From NCBI GenBank assembly GCA_031763025.1, contig JASSKH010000043.1, positions 1,322,501 to 1,386,500 on the forward strand: a stretch of DNA of 64,000 nt, given 5' to 3'. The notes below the pieces were generated by a model. It was not told the DNA's origin. It did not search any database and saw nothing but the letters and a program-made list of their open reading frames with translations. Position numbers and translations under genes: made by a program. Origin of the DNA: Macrocystis pyrifera. Taxonomy: Eukaryota > Sar > Phaeophyceae > Laminariales > Laminariaceae. Positions 1-11,900 of the stretch are shown here, piece by piece. Every line of letters starts with the position of its first letter. The first letter of the stretch is position 1.

Positions 1-802
1 AGAGACTTGCGTAATTGCACAGCGTGTGAGTACGCAGGTCGGCGGACGCCGTCGTGAACGCTGCGCTGAGAGGGGCCAGCCGCTCCAGGCACGGCCGATC
101 AGCGTCTGCCGACGGCGACAGCCCAACGGACAGCACCCCGCTGAGCACCGACCGCACGAGCTCGAGGCGGTCGGCGACCGTCAGGCAGCCGTCGGGGGCC
201 CCGTCCGGACGGGGACCGAACTGGGTAACATCGAAATCGCTCACTGAGCGGAGCTGGGCGGTCAACCGTGCCGTTACATTGACCGATTCACCCACAAAGG
301 CTTGGATATCGGCCGGAAGATCGCCTACAATATGGGGGATACGGCCCCGGAGAATCGAATGCTGTTGTGGACCCGACGTTCTCGAGAGTGCAGCCTCGTC
401 GACAAGCTGCAACTTCTGCAGCAGCCGCTCCCGCGCGGCACGGCTGTCACGGGACGCGTCCCTTTGAGCGACCTGGTTCGCCACGAGCTGCGCAACAACG
501 ATGTCCGAATGGGCGCGCTGCGCCGTGCAAGTTGTCACGGAGTCTTGGATCCCCGCGATGGAAAAATCGCATATCGACGAGACTGCCTGGATCTCGTCGC
601 GAACGAGCCCAACTTGGCTTTCGACTTGCCCCAGCCACTGGACCAAGTCGACGGAACGTACGAATTCTGATCCAGAGCCAGCGAGGCGTACATCGGCCGC
701 CGATCCCCCAGAGTGAGACGCCGTGCTCCGGGCAACGGCCGTTGGGGTCTCAGCAGCGGCCGCGGTGGCCTCGCCGGGGTGCTGTTTCGGCACGTCACTC
801 AT
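1..802 (-). CDS. Unrecognised open frame, 5' part only, runs off window edge
   Basis: An uninterrupted minus-strand frame of about 267 codons opens with ATG at 802-800 and is still open at base 1. It begins MSDVPKQHPGEATAAAAETP. The first ~60 residues are rich in Ala, Ser and Thr. The middle (about residues 65-170) is polar and heptad-like, with many Gln, Arg, Leu and Val, as in QLVANQVAQRDASRDSR followed by ARERLLQKLQLVDE, so a coiled coil is likely. The third quarter has PADIQAFVGESVNVTARL and VADRLELVRSVLSGVLSVGL, which look helical. There is no signal peptide, membrane segment or zinc motif in the visible part. Length without a stop and GC-rich codons support real coding; plus-strand frames here are shadows. 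I do not recognise the family. A structural or gag-like protein of a mobile element, or a host coiled-coil protein, are both possible. The 3' part lies outside the window. Confidence 0.6.
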   Translation of the reverse strand, partial: MSDVPKQHPGEATAAAAETPTAVARSTASHSGGSAADVRLAGSGSEFVRSVDLVQWLGQVESQVGLVRDEIQAVSSICDFSIAGIQDSVTTCTAQRAHSDIVVAQLVANQVAQRDASRDSRAARERLLQKLQLVDEAALSRTSGPQQHSILRGRIPHIVGDLPADIQAFVGESVNVTARLTAQLRSVSDFDVTQFGPRPDGAPDGCLTVADRLELVRSVLSGVLSVGLSPSADADRPCLERLAPLSAAFTTASADLRTHTLCNYASL

Positions 803-3800
803 CGCAATCACACGACAAACAGCAGTAGGAATGAAACCCGAAAAAACAGCTGAAATGACAGCGCCGCGCCGAGCAGCGACGAAACCGGCAGCTCCCTCCA
901 GTTCCACAGCGATACGTCGAAGCTATACCAGTCTTTACCGCACCTTGGACCTTTCTTGACGACCCTGCCTTGCTGCGTCCTCACGCTCGCGATTCGACTG
1001 CTACAGCAGAACTGGTCCCAGGTGCACTTTTGGATGATACGGGTACAATAACTCGTGTTGATCTAACTGGTCAACGTCTCTCGTACATACAAAACATAAC
1101 TTTCTCGTACCTCGATAATTCTCCGCCTGTGTGGACAATTCCAATTAATAGTGTCGCCCAAATCAACTGTCGAGAGAAATCTCATTGACAGACAGCCCCC
1201 TGAAATAAATGTGGACACAATGAACCATTGAAATAGGAGTTACCCACGGTGTGATTAGAATGAGGCGCGCGAAGCTCGCAGCGCAAGCCTTTTTTTAGTT
1301 TGTTTTCCGAGGAAAACAATCCTCTTCAAAACGGCTCGGATACGAGGGTAGGGTGCTTTGCCGTGAGTTTCTCTGTATGTGTGTGTCATTTTCAACATTT
1401 GTTTGGGCCACGTTTGACCACGGCGCTCAGGGCACACGGCACCAATTCCAGTCCCGGCGGGCTCTGTGCACGCACACATACAAACGAAACCTTCTCGTGT
1501 TGGTGCGTCGGCAAGTCGTTTACAGTTGGTTGAGCTAGGTGCGGTAACGTGTGTAGGCACATGTTTGTTCTCGGCCATGTGGAAAAAACACAGAACCAAC
1601 AACAATAAAATAAGTATAACGGTTTTCGTTTTTTTTGTTGTACAGGTCGGCCGCAACCAAGAAAGTTCCCATTATTCTTGAGCGGGGCATAGCCAATGAA
1701 CTGTTCTGGCGGCGTCTCGTCCGGCCCAGTTCGTAGTGATGATAGAGGACGTCAAATTGCCAAGGGGGCTGATGGTTTGTCCGCTGTGTGTTTCGGTTGT
1801 ACCTCATTTGCCATGAACGGTGACATCCGCCAAATCCTATGTAGCGTGAGCTACGTTTTACTAGGAACCGCATGGGAGCCGGGCTTTCTTGCACATGGGT
1901 GATGGAGTTCAATTAATAAAAAAATAAAAACTAAGCTGCGAGTTCAGCCAGTTGGATACGAAGTAGTCGATACGTCGATACTCATGCAGTCATTTTCGCA
2001 GCTTTTCTAATCGGAAGCACTGATGCTGGGAAGTGGTTAGTAGTCCGTCTCATATTAGTTTTAACCGTTCGGAATTACGTCTTTTCTGATTAGATAGGCA
2101 TCGAAAGCGTCTCTTTTCTAAAGGACCGGACCGTTTCTTTTCTTGTTGCATAGTTGAAGCTGTCCCTCTGATTTTCAGATTTGTTTCGAACGTTTGAGCC
2201 TGTCTTTCTCAACAGGATGTTTCATGTACAGGACTCCCGACGGTACCGTAGTAGCCAGCCTTCACTATGGGTACTAACTCTGTAACTTTACCCTCGTGAG
2301 CCCTTGCTTATTGGGACGCGGTTTCGTTTATTAATATATGTTATTGAGTCGCGAAGTAGGAAGACCTTGGGTTCGGTCTGGACAAGTGGGCGCCCGACGA
2401 AATAAACCAAGACACGCATGAGTCAGGTACTTGTCGATGCGTGTGGAAACGATCGGTTGGCGTATAGAAATCGCCATGGGCAAGAAAAAGAAGAAAGCAA
2501 GCATCAAAACCAACCCAAGGATGAAACCGCACTATTTTCTACACTTTTACAGTGGCTATACATATACCCAGCACACACGGCGCGCAAAATGGCTAGCAGA
2601 TGCGCGGCGCATTGCAGCTCTGGGGGGCCTCACGGTGGCCGTTAGAGAGAACAGGGATGAGCAATATATTTGGTCCAGCGTCTAGAACCATGCACTTACA
2701 CAAAGTACGAGAAGACCGACAACTTCTCCAGCTACTGCTGATATATGCACCCTGATACATAATGTTAGCGGTGGAAACTGTGCTTGTTACCAGGGTAATA
2801 GTCCGCCGTCGTTCCGAGACGCTTGGCGTGAAGCCCGGACCCAGTGGCGTGTAAGTTTGCCGTCCAACGCGCCAGATACTCATCACGTGTTGTCACTCCT
2901 GCTGAACGTACCAAAACGATTCATGTGCGACGACCAATCAAATCGCTACGCTGTCAAATATATTAAAGCGCCCCCGAGCAAAATTACAGCATCATCCATT
3001 GTCACTGACTGCTCCAACGAAGGTGGGCACATGCGAAACTGTGATAATCACTGCTGCTATCGCTTATACGTGTACGATCTCGTCCAACTGTAAACACGAG
3101 GCGGTGCTTACCGACGTTTTCTCAACCGAATTTAGCAATTTTCCCTCTGAAAGTATGTGTAACAATTCTTTAACGTATACCGACACGACTTTACTTGAAA
3201 TTTGCTTTTTTGTCGGTGAGGGGGTGGGGGGTATGGTCGTTCCAAGAAAACCACTGTAGGCGTTTCGGCTGAAAATCACGGGACCTTGATATCGAACAAG
3301 GAAAAGAAATTTTACGTCGCTAATCTTGACACCAAATTTAGCGGGTAGTGTCCACATCATATTCCTTGATTGCGTTAGTTTCGTAATCGAATAAGTATCA
3401 TGAGTATCATTCGCGTTGCTTATCTCCAATCTCAACAAGTGGAACGGAAGTGGTACGTCAAGTGTGGGGGCGAGATGATCGTCCGATAAGTTGCTATCCC
3501 CGGATTTTCCATGATCAATCAACAAGTACCGAAGAAATGTCGCGAGACACTTGAGCGCGAAAAAATGACCCAACTACTCTTAATAAAATGCATAGTACTA
3601 AAACAACATATGTGAACAACCGAAAATTGAAAAGCCGGTTGGAGACAACGGTGGTAGACAACCCGACACCCCTGGTACTACAACCACAACCATCAATAAT
3701 AGACCGAGCCTAGCCGAGGAAGCAAAGACAGGAGTCCGCCATTCCAAACAGATAACATACTACACACAACAGAATGCAACTCTGTTGAACCTGTCCACTC

Positions 3801-5780
3801 CGATAAGTGTTGACGGCGAAAAAACATACCGGAAACGAAATCCGCTCAAACACCAAATGTATAGCAGGTAGAGTATAAAACCCAAGTGAAAGGCAAGAAA
3901 AAAGGACAGGGGGTGTGAACCCACAACACGCAAGCTCCGAAATGAGCATGTATCGAGCTCCGGCCGTGTCGTCCGAAAGCAATATCACAAAGATAAACCC
4001 CACCCAGGAATCCCGAAAAAAAACAAAATGTGTATAAACAACGTCAGGAAAAACACGTGAGAAGACTGAACGATAGTAAAACAGAAACATAGTTCAAAGA
4101 CGACACGCAAGGAACAACGTAACGATGCAACCGGCGAACCACGGGAGATGAGATGCAGCACACCGCGAGGATTGGAAAGACGACGACAAAAACTCTGGAC
4201 AGGAAGGACGATGACCTCTTCGTTGGACGTAGAGAGTACGAACTCAGACGCGAAACATTATCATAGAGCGAGAACCGAAAGGCGGGGGAGAATACACTTC
4301 CAGAGGCGCGGAGCTACAACACAAGTGAAGTAAGTTCGGGCAGTACCACCGGAGTTGTCGGCAGTAGAGACAAAAGGTCAAGCCACAAGCGCGAAAGGCG
4401 TGCGGATATTGCGCACGTCATACTTCGTGAGAGAATGACTATTTCTTCATGCCTCCTCAAGGAAGTGTCACAACGAGAATCATCGTCATCCGTAGTGCAA
4501 AGGGTTGGCCGCTTCGATTGTCAGGTCGCTCGTGAGAGATAGAGCAAACACTGGCGAAGGTCTGGTCGGGTCGAGGCTGTTGTTGTGACGGGTGATGTCA
4601 TCCGGCGTGGCAAACTTGCTAGAAATTTACCCCTGTCGTCGCATGTCAAGACGACCAGCGCAAGCGGGTAGAACTGTTACGCTCGTTTTTTAAGTTTGGA
4701 ACGAACAGGCTGTCCTCAATCCCCAGACGTGTCAACATGGCACGCAACTGCGGCAGAAGGGATGGCGGTCATGTAAAACATCACGGTATCTACAGCAATA
4801 TTCGGGGGGCACAGTAATCTACAGCGCCTTCTAACATCAATGTACCAACCACGCCACCCAGTACGATGGCAGGGAGCATGCGCTATTAAACTCGCCTGTG
4901 GATTGTCGTATATACTGTAACCTCCCGATAGGCGCGGGCCACTTTCGCGAGTAACCGCTTCTCGCCCGACATACGGACGGGTTGTTGATTTCGCCGTTGT
5001 TCATTACGCATCATGGGGGGCACGTTGAGCTAACGTTCCCCCGGAAACAGGCAACACGCTATTCCGGGGGACCATAGTAAACAGGACCAAACATGCTTAG
5101 TAAAAACAGGTAAAACTAAGGATTCTAGTGTGCACCGTAGGTCCTATTTACTGTAGCCCCCCGTGGTAGTAATGTTCACATGAAAACCTGTTCAAGAACA
5201 GAATTATACTTGTCTCGCACGCCCTCAAAGCCGCGCACCTCGGGCCAGTCAATGCCTGCAGTACTTGGCGGTTCGGTAGAATGTTTACATCAGGGACAAT
5301 ATATCTGCAGGCGTTTGAGGTACCTCTGTGTGTTCGACCGACTTCCGGGTACGGGAGAAGATGGCTGCCACAAATATCGATTTGACTGCAACAAATCCCG
5401 GTTGGTCCGGCTTTCCTCTCTATACGAAGGGGTATTCGTGCGGAGACCTTTTTTTCATAGTTTCCGTATGTTTTGCGCGCAAATTGTTTAATCTTCCGGG
5501 TTTTCCTGATATTTTTTCAAATATGTGAACATTACTTTCCGGATTTATCTGCTTCTGAAGAATTTCACCTACTGTGACAGAACGCCTCCGTATCTTGATC
5601 CATATGTCTAATTATTTCCAAATTTGGGAAATTCTGAAAAAATGAAACTTTCCGATAAGAATGGACCACTCCTCGCGCTATCCTGCTTTTTCTCTCGATC
5701 CCCCGTCTACGGCTGTAGGTGTCCACGTCTTCTAGGAAACAGTTACAGAGGCTTTCCATTGACAAGGTAAAAGTGGACAT
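803..5780. other. Intergenic stretch between the left-edge ORF and the MFS gene
   Basis: No exon chain could be built on either strand. Frames up to 169 codons occur (for example 3064-3573 minus) but show no family motifs, no splice-compatible neighbours and no codon bias, so they are treated as chance. The only defined element is one diverged copy of the TA-flanked MITE at 5060-5168. The last few hundred bases presumably hold the promoter and 5' leader of the transporter gene, but no clear core promoter motif is visible. Confidence 0.5.
5060..5168. mobile_element. TA-flanked MITE, copy a (diverged)
   Basis: This 109-bp near-palindromic element has ends close to TTACGGGGGTCCATAG and its reverse complement, bracketed by TA. 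It is the most diverged of seven copies: the left end reads TTCCGGGGGACCATAG and the right end carries a C-rich CCCCCCGTGG. Orientation of the AT-rich centre is opposite to most copies. It lies about 0.6 kb upstream of the transporter start codon. Confidence 0.6.
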
Positions 5781-5919
5781 ATGGCTCCGTTTCCTTTCAT
5801 GCCAATGGTGGCCATCCTGGCTAGCCTCGTCAGCTACTTGATCGTCCAGATGAGCGTCTTCGCCTATGCGGGTTACATGGTGGAGTACTTGGGCGCCGTT
5901 GACGACAAGGACAAGGCCG
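5781..5919 (+). CDS. MFS transporter exon 1 (N-terminus and TM1)
   Basis: Encodes the short cytosolic N-terminus and TM1 ([20 protein letters not shown]), ending VDDKDKA plus one base. The donor is GCCG|GTGAGA. Together with exon 2 it restores the AGYYAGLL motif seen in this transporter family as GFYAG, which confirms the join over the very long intron. Confidence 0.8.
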
Positions 5920-8900
5920 GTGAGACTACTAGCACCTGTAGTAGGCGTTTCTCGCAATCAGCCGTTCGTTCTGAAGTTCGTAGCGGGGGGAGGGGGGGGA
6001 AGACGATGAGGAAATCCCCTACTAACATGCGAAAATTGTATGGTATGCGCAAGGTGCCCTCTTTGGCATGGGCTTCTCGATTCAGAAACGATTCTGATTG
6101 TTTGTAACGGGTGTCAAGGGTTCTTGTCGGGCCGCCGCTGCAAAGCCCCAACAACGTAACAAAGAGGGGATGGTACAGAAAATTCCCTTCCTTTTCAATC
6201 TGCCTGAATTTTTCGGGGTGGGTTACGTTTGGTCGGGAAAGCTCGTATCCGAACTCCAAATGTGCAGTTCTGCTATTCTGATATTCGTATTTGGGGACTT
6301 ATATTTTAGTTCTTGTATTGGTATTCGTGTTCTTTCGGGGTTGTGGCGGCCAGTCCTTTGAAATCAGACTTGACTTTGGCGATCATCTATTGCCATTAAT
6401 AGGACAACAACAGATGGCACGTATCTCACGCCGTCTTACTCGGGGGATGGGCTCCCGTGAGAAATTGCAATTTCTTCCGTCTATCCGTATTGTCGCCGTG
6501 CACACCCGAAAAGCACGACTACTAGTAGAATCCCGCCAGAATCCCGCGGGGTATGCGAGTTCTCGCAGATCCCCTTCTTCTCGAGAAAAAGGGCATGCGT
6601 GCACGGTCGTGGGCACCGGCGGCAACTCTTCTGTTGGGACAGGGGGAATACGGAACACTACGAGTACGTACATGAATCGAAGTCACGGGGCCAGAATAAT
6701 TTCATCGGAGGCGCAACCGCAACAATAGCTGGTATGATTTTTTTTTTTTTTTTGCTATTTGCTTTTGTCCCCGTTTGACCCTTTTTTGTGTCTGTGTGTG
6801 TCTGTAGCTTATCTCATGCTCTTTGCTTTCTGTTTTTTTTTTCCTTTCCTTTGTCTTCCTTTACGTTTTGTTGTCTATTATTTTCTGTTTTTGCAATCCT
6901 GGTGTCCTCGGCAGCTGAGTAACGAGTTGACAACAACAAGAACAAAGTACGAGCGCAGCTTACTGACCACAGAACTTGTATCTCTCTAGGACTGAAGAAT
7001 CGGCACGGACACTGGTTGTGCCGGATGTCGACGGGTAGAAAGAACGGTTTTATGTGAAGAAAACAACAACAACAACAACAACAACATCAACTAGGAACAT
7101 CAGTAGGCCTCTCCACCTAGGTTAGCATTGACCATGGTTTGGATCCAGCAGTACGTCTGAACATATCTGCGTACGAGCTGTGCTTGTTTTTCACGTTAAA
7201 TCGTTCTGTCTACCCGTCGATTTCCAGCACAACCAGTATGCGTGCAATTTCTTCAATCGTAGAGAGGAACAAGTTCTGTGGGAACAAACCTACGCCACAG
7301 AGATACTACGTTGCCACGTATGCGGTAAACGCAGTAGACATTTCAAGGCCAAGTCATCACGCTGGATATGACAGGAACAAAATACATTTATATCTTCTAG
7401 GAAAGGGAAAAGAGAAAGAAAACAAAGAAAATCAAAGCGAACAAGCCTAAGGAATAAAAAGGAATACAAAAAAGAAAATTTGTCGTGCCTCCCCGCAGGG
7501 GATGTGGCAGACACTTCAATAGAAGGAGCTAAAGAAAAATCACCACTATTATCCACTTATAAACAGAGTGAGACTAAGACCCAAGGGAAAAGAACAGGCA
7601 AACTAAAGCACGAAGCACCCTCCAGATAGCGGCAGCAGTTTGTGGTATGATTTGCATAGCCCTGTTCCCCGTGCTAGTCAGCCTGGGACACTGGTACCCT
7701 GTCTGCCGTCTCCGGCCTGCGTTCGTCAACTATGGCCCTCCCCTTGGCATCGGACAATTCGAAACAAGCAAGGCAGATTCGTCACCCACCCACGCCACGC
7801 GACTCATCTCTTAAGGCATATCAATTGAAGAAAAAGACAACGAATTAAAATATAAACCACCATGGATCAAGCACAAAAAGAGAAATGAACACAAAGGAAG
7901 GCCACGTTCGAACCAGCTGTGCCGGTTGACGGCACGAGTAGAATAGGCATGTTCTACGTCCTAGTCGGCCTGGTGCCTTGCTACCCTGTCTGCCATATTT
8001 TACGTTCGTCCACCGCAGTTTCCCTTCTACTCTTGTTTCCCCCCCTCCGCGTATTCCCTTTGTCGAATTTCATGTCACTGCTCCTGTTCCCCCCCCCCTC
8101 CCCCCATCCCCTTGGACACCACCCGCGGTGGATGCGCGGCGCTGCCAGCTCAGCTGTGCCTCATCGTCGTGCTACCTCACCATGAAGCGTTGTGCTGCGT
8201 CGAGACCCCCCCGGTACCACTTCGCCGCCATTTTTGTTCCAGTGGACCACAGTGCGACTTCAACTTAAACCACTAAGGGGGCAAGTTCAGCTTAACCCTT
8301 CGGCGGCTCGGATTTCTATAAGGTCTCCGACTATGCACCTATGCCAACTTAGTCTTAAACTGTCCGCTAGGCCTCGGAGTCTCCCCACCAGCCATCGTCC
8401 CGAACAGTACCCCACTGGGTAATTGCTCACTTTCCGTGCCGTGCCACGGCCCCAAGCGAAGTAGGGCCGCCGTATACGGATGGTCCTTTCAATGTTCTCG
8501 CAACGTGTCATCTTGAGGGCCTTCGCGTACCAGAGAGTGGCGTGGTCAGTACGAAGTCGGCGCTGGAAGTCAATGATTCGCAAACGAACTTGGGGCTAGG
8601 CCGTTCGAAGCTTCGCAAAGTGTTCTGCTCAGAGGGTCCACACCACACATCAATACAGCAGGTTTTCAATCACCTCGGTTTTCACCAGTCGGACTTTCAG
8701 GCTAAGCGGGTCGGTCGTCCTGTCATACAAGTCCGGGTCGAACCGTTCGAGGCGTGCCTGCATGAGACGGATCCGTCGGTCGATTTCGAGCGAGAGGTCA
8801 CCGCCTTCATGGATAATGCTGTCCAGGTATATTAACTGGGCCGTCTGTTCATACCTCTGGCCTGATGCTTCGATCATGAGCAGTGGTGCGAGGGTTGTGT

Positions 8901-11900
8901 GGTCATGTGCTCGTAGAGGCTTTGTCTCTATGTTCTTTTCAGATATCGTGAGGCCTGCTTCTTCTATGACGATATTCCCGATGACTGCCCTCATGTTCGC
9001 GAGCCCTTCAGCTGAATTCGAGACAATTCGTGCGTCATCGGCGTACAACATGCCCCATACAGCTCTTCGCACGCACGCCAACGGCTCCTGCTCCTCTGTT
9101 CCGACTACTCCAGCATCAGCGAGTGAAACCAAATTCCTTACAATGGCTTCGTCTTGGCTGAAGCTTACATGTACGACGTGTAGCACAGCAGCGAAGAACA
9201 CGTTGAACAGTGACAGTGATAGCACGCAACCTTGTCGCAGCCCCAGCGTGAACTTCAACCATTCCAAGTGCTCGCCGTCATCCGTACGCACGCGAGCCCG
9301 TATGCCTTTGTGGAAATTACGGATAGTTGTCAGCATCGCTGTTGGCAGGCCAAGGCGTGTGAGTACCTCCTATAGCACATCTCGGCTGACTGGGATGTAC
9401 GCTTTCTGCAGATCGATAAAGCACGCGTACAGGGGGGGTTTCGTCTGTCGTCCGAGTTCTTGCAACCGGCGCACGACGAACAACATATATATCGTTTATC
9501 GTGAGAGGCGGAAGCCGCACTGTTCCTCCGGGAGTAATTCCTCAGTCTCGCAGTAGTTGCTGAGGCTGGACGCGACGATTTTCAACAAACCTTTGCCTGC
9601 TTGGGCAACAATCGAAATCCCTCTGTAGTTGTTGCAATCAGTTCGGTCCTCGTTTTGTGAAGGACATTGATGATCGCGTCTTTCCATTGCTGGGGGACTT
9701 CTCCTGTTACACAAACATTGATTAACATGTTGTCAAAGCACTGGGGGAATGCGGAGTGGTCGATGTTGAGGAGTTCGACCGGGAGACCACCTGGTCCAAC
9801 ATCTTTCCAATCTGACATCCTCTTAAGTGCATCCGCCATCTGGTCAATGGATGGTTCATCTCCGAGCGACAGTTTCAGCGGTTGCGACGGTACACGCTGT
9901 TGCTCTTCCAGTGCATATCCTCGCCGTCGACGCGCCTATGTATGGAGACGGACAGGCTAGAAATAGGTGTCGCACCCTTCCAGCGGCCACAGACGCTTGT
10001 GATACAAGTCACATGGATAGGTTCTACTTAGACTGCCGTCCGTCAGGTACCTTGCTCCCTGGTCTGCCGTCTCTTTCCTTCTTTCGTCAACCGTTCCCAT
10101 CTCCGAAGAGAAGATGCGCAAGGCAGTGCCAATCAACTGAGAAGGCTTGCCATCTTCCCAGAAAACAACACGTATTTCATTAGGACAAGAAGGAAGACAT
10201 ATACAAAATCAGAACCACGAAAGCTCCAAGCACGAAAGCAGATAAAAAAAAAAAAAGAAGAGAAGATCACGTTCAAAGCAACTGCAGCAGTTGGCGGTAC
10301 GAGTAGCATATAATTTTTCCACTCAATACTTGGCCTGGTGCCTTGCAACCCTGTCTGCTGTCTCCTTCCTACTTTCATCCACCGCCGTTTCACTTCCACT
10401 CTTCGGTCGCCCCCCCAACCGCCATCCTCCCATCCGCTGGGTATCACCCGCAACAGGTGCGCGGCGATGCCTACTTGGTTTCGTCCATCCTCGTACCTCT
10501 TCAGCATAAACCGACAGGCCGTTTCAAAGACCCGTCGGTATCACATGCACGCTTTAATTTGCTGCAGTAGGCCACAGTGCGGTCTCAACTCCAAGCACCA
10601 AGGTAAAGTCCTCCGTTGGTACCTCGGTGGCTCGAGACTATCTGAGGTCTTCTACTATTAATCGTCGCCAAGTTTCTAACGGTCCGCCAGGTCGTCGGTT
10701 TCCCCCACCAGCCAACTGGGTTGTCTCTCCTTGTTTTGCCGCGCCACGACCCCCACAAAAAAGAGCCGTCGTTGACGGATGGTCGTTTCGATGCTTTCGC
10801 AACGTGCTTTTTTGAGGCCCTCCGAACACAAAATGGTGGAAAGTCGGCGCGTAAAGCAAATGACTCGCAAGGGAACTTAATGGTGATCCGTTCGGAGATG
10901 AACAAAGTGCTCTGCTCTGAGGGTCTACGTCACACACCCGTACAGCAGGGTCTTAACCACATCGAGTTTTCAGCATGCGGACTTTCAGACTGAGCAGGGC
11001 CGTCGTCCTATCATACTGCTAGAGCCAAACCGTTTGGAGCATACCCGCAGACGACGGATCAGTTGGTCGATTTCGAGAGGGAGGTCAGCGTTTTCGTGAA
11101 TATTGCCTCCTAGGCATCAGAACTGGACCGTTCGTTTTTACCTCTGGCCTGCAGTATCGTTGACGAGCGGTGGGGCCAGGGTTGTCTGGTCTGATATTTC
11201 AATCGATATTGTTTTGCCTTCGTTTCCGATACCCTGCGGCCTACTAGGTCGGACACAGTCACGATGCCCCCAAGCATTTTAGCGAGCCCTCCAGCCGATT
11301 CGGAGGCAATTCTTGCGTCATCAGCGTACAACATGCCCACACTGCCTTCGTTTCCGACACCCTGCGGCCTACTAGTTCTGACACAGGCACTATGCCTCGA
11401 AATCGTTTTAGCGAGCCCTCCTGCCGATACGGAGGCAATTCCTTACAACATGCCCACACAGAGCCTTTCGGACGCATGCCGACATATCTTGCTCCTTTGT
11501 TCCGTAGTCGTCAACCGTATTGAGTTGAACCTAATCCCTGACGATCGCTTCGTTTCTGCTCAAACTTATCAGTACCACGAGTAACGCAGCTGGGGAGAGC
11601 GCTTCGTGCGGTAACGGTGATAGCACGGAGCGTTGCCGCAGCCCCGGTATGATTTCTAATCATTCCAGGGGCTTGCCGGTATCCGTACGCACGCGTTCTC
11701 ATATTTGTTATTAGAAATTCCGGATACTTGCATGGATATACTTCGAGGTTTGGAGCGTGTGAATACCTCCTACAGCAGCTATCGGCCGACAGAGTCGGAT
11801 TTGTTCAGCAGATCGATGAAACACATGTACAGGAGGATTTCCCTTTGTCATCCGAGCCCTTGCAACCAGTGCACGACAAACAGATTGTCGACCGTTCGTT

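Noticed and set aside
3064..3573. 169-codon minus-strand frame
   Set aside because: No motif, no splice partners, and its size is near the chance limit for a window this long.
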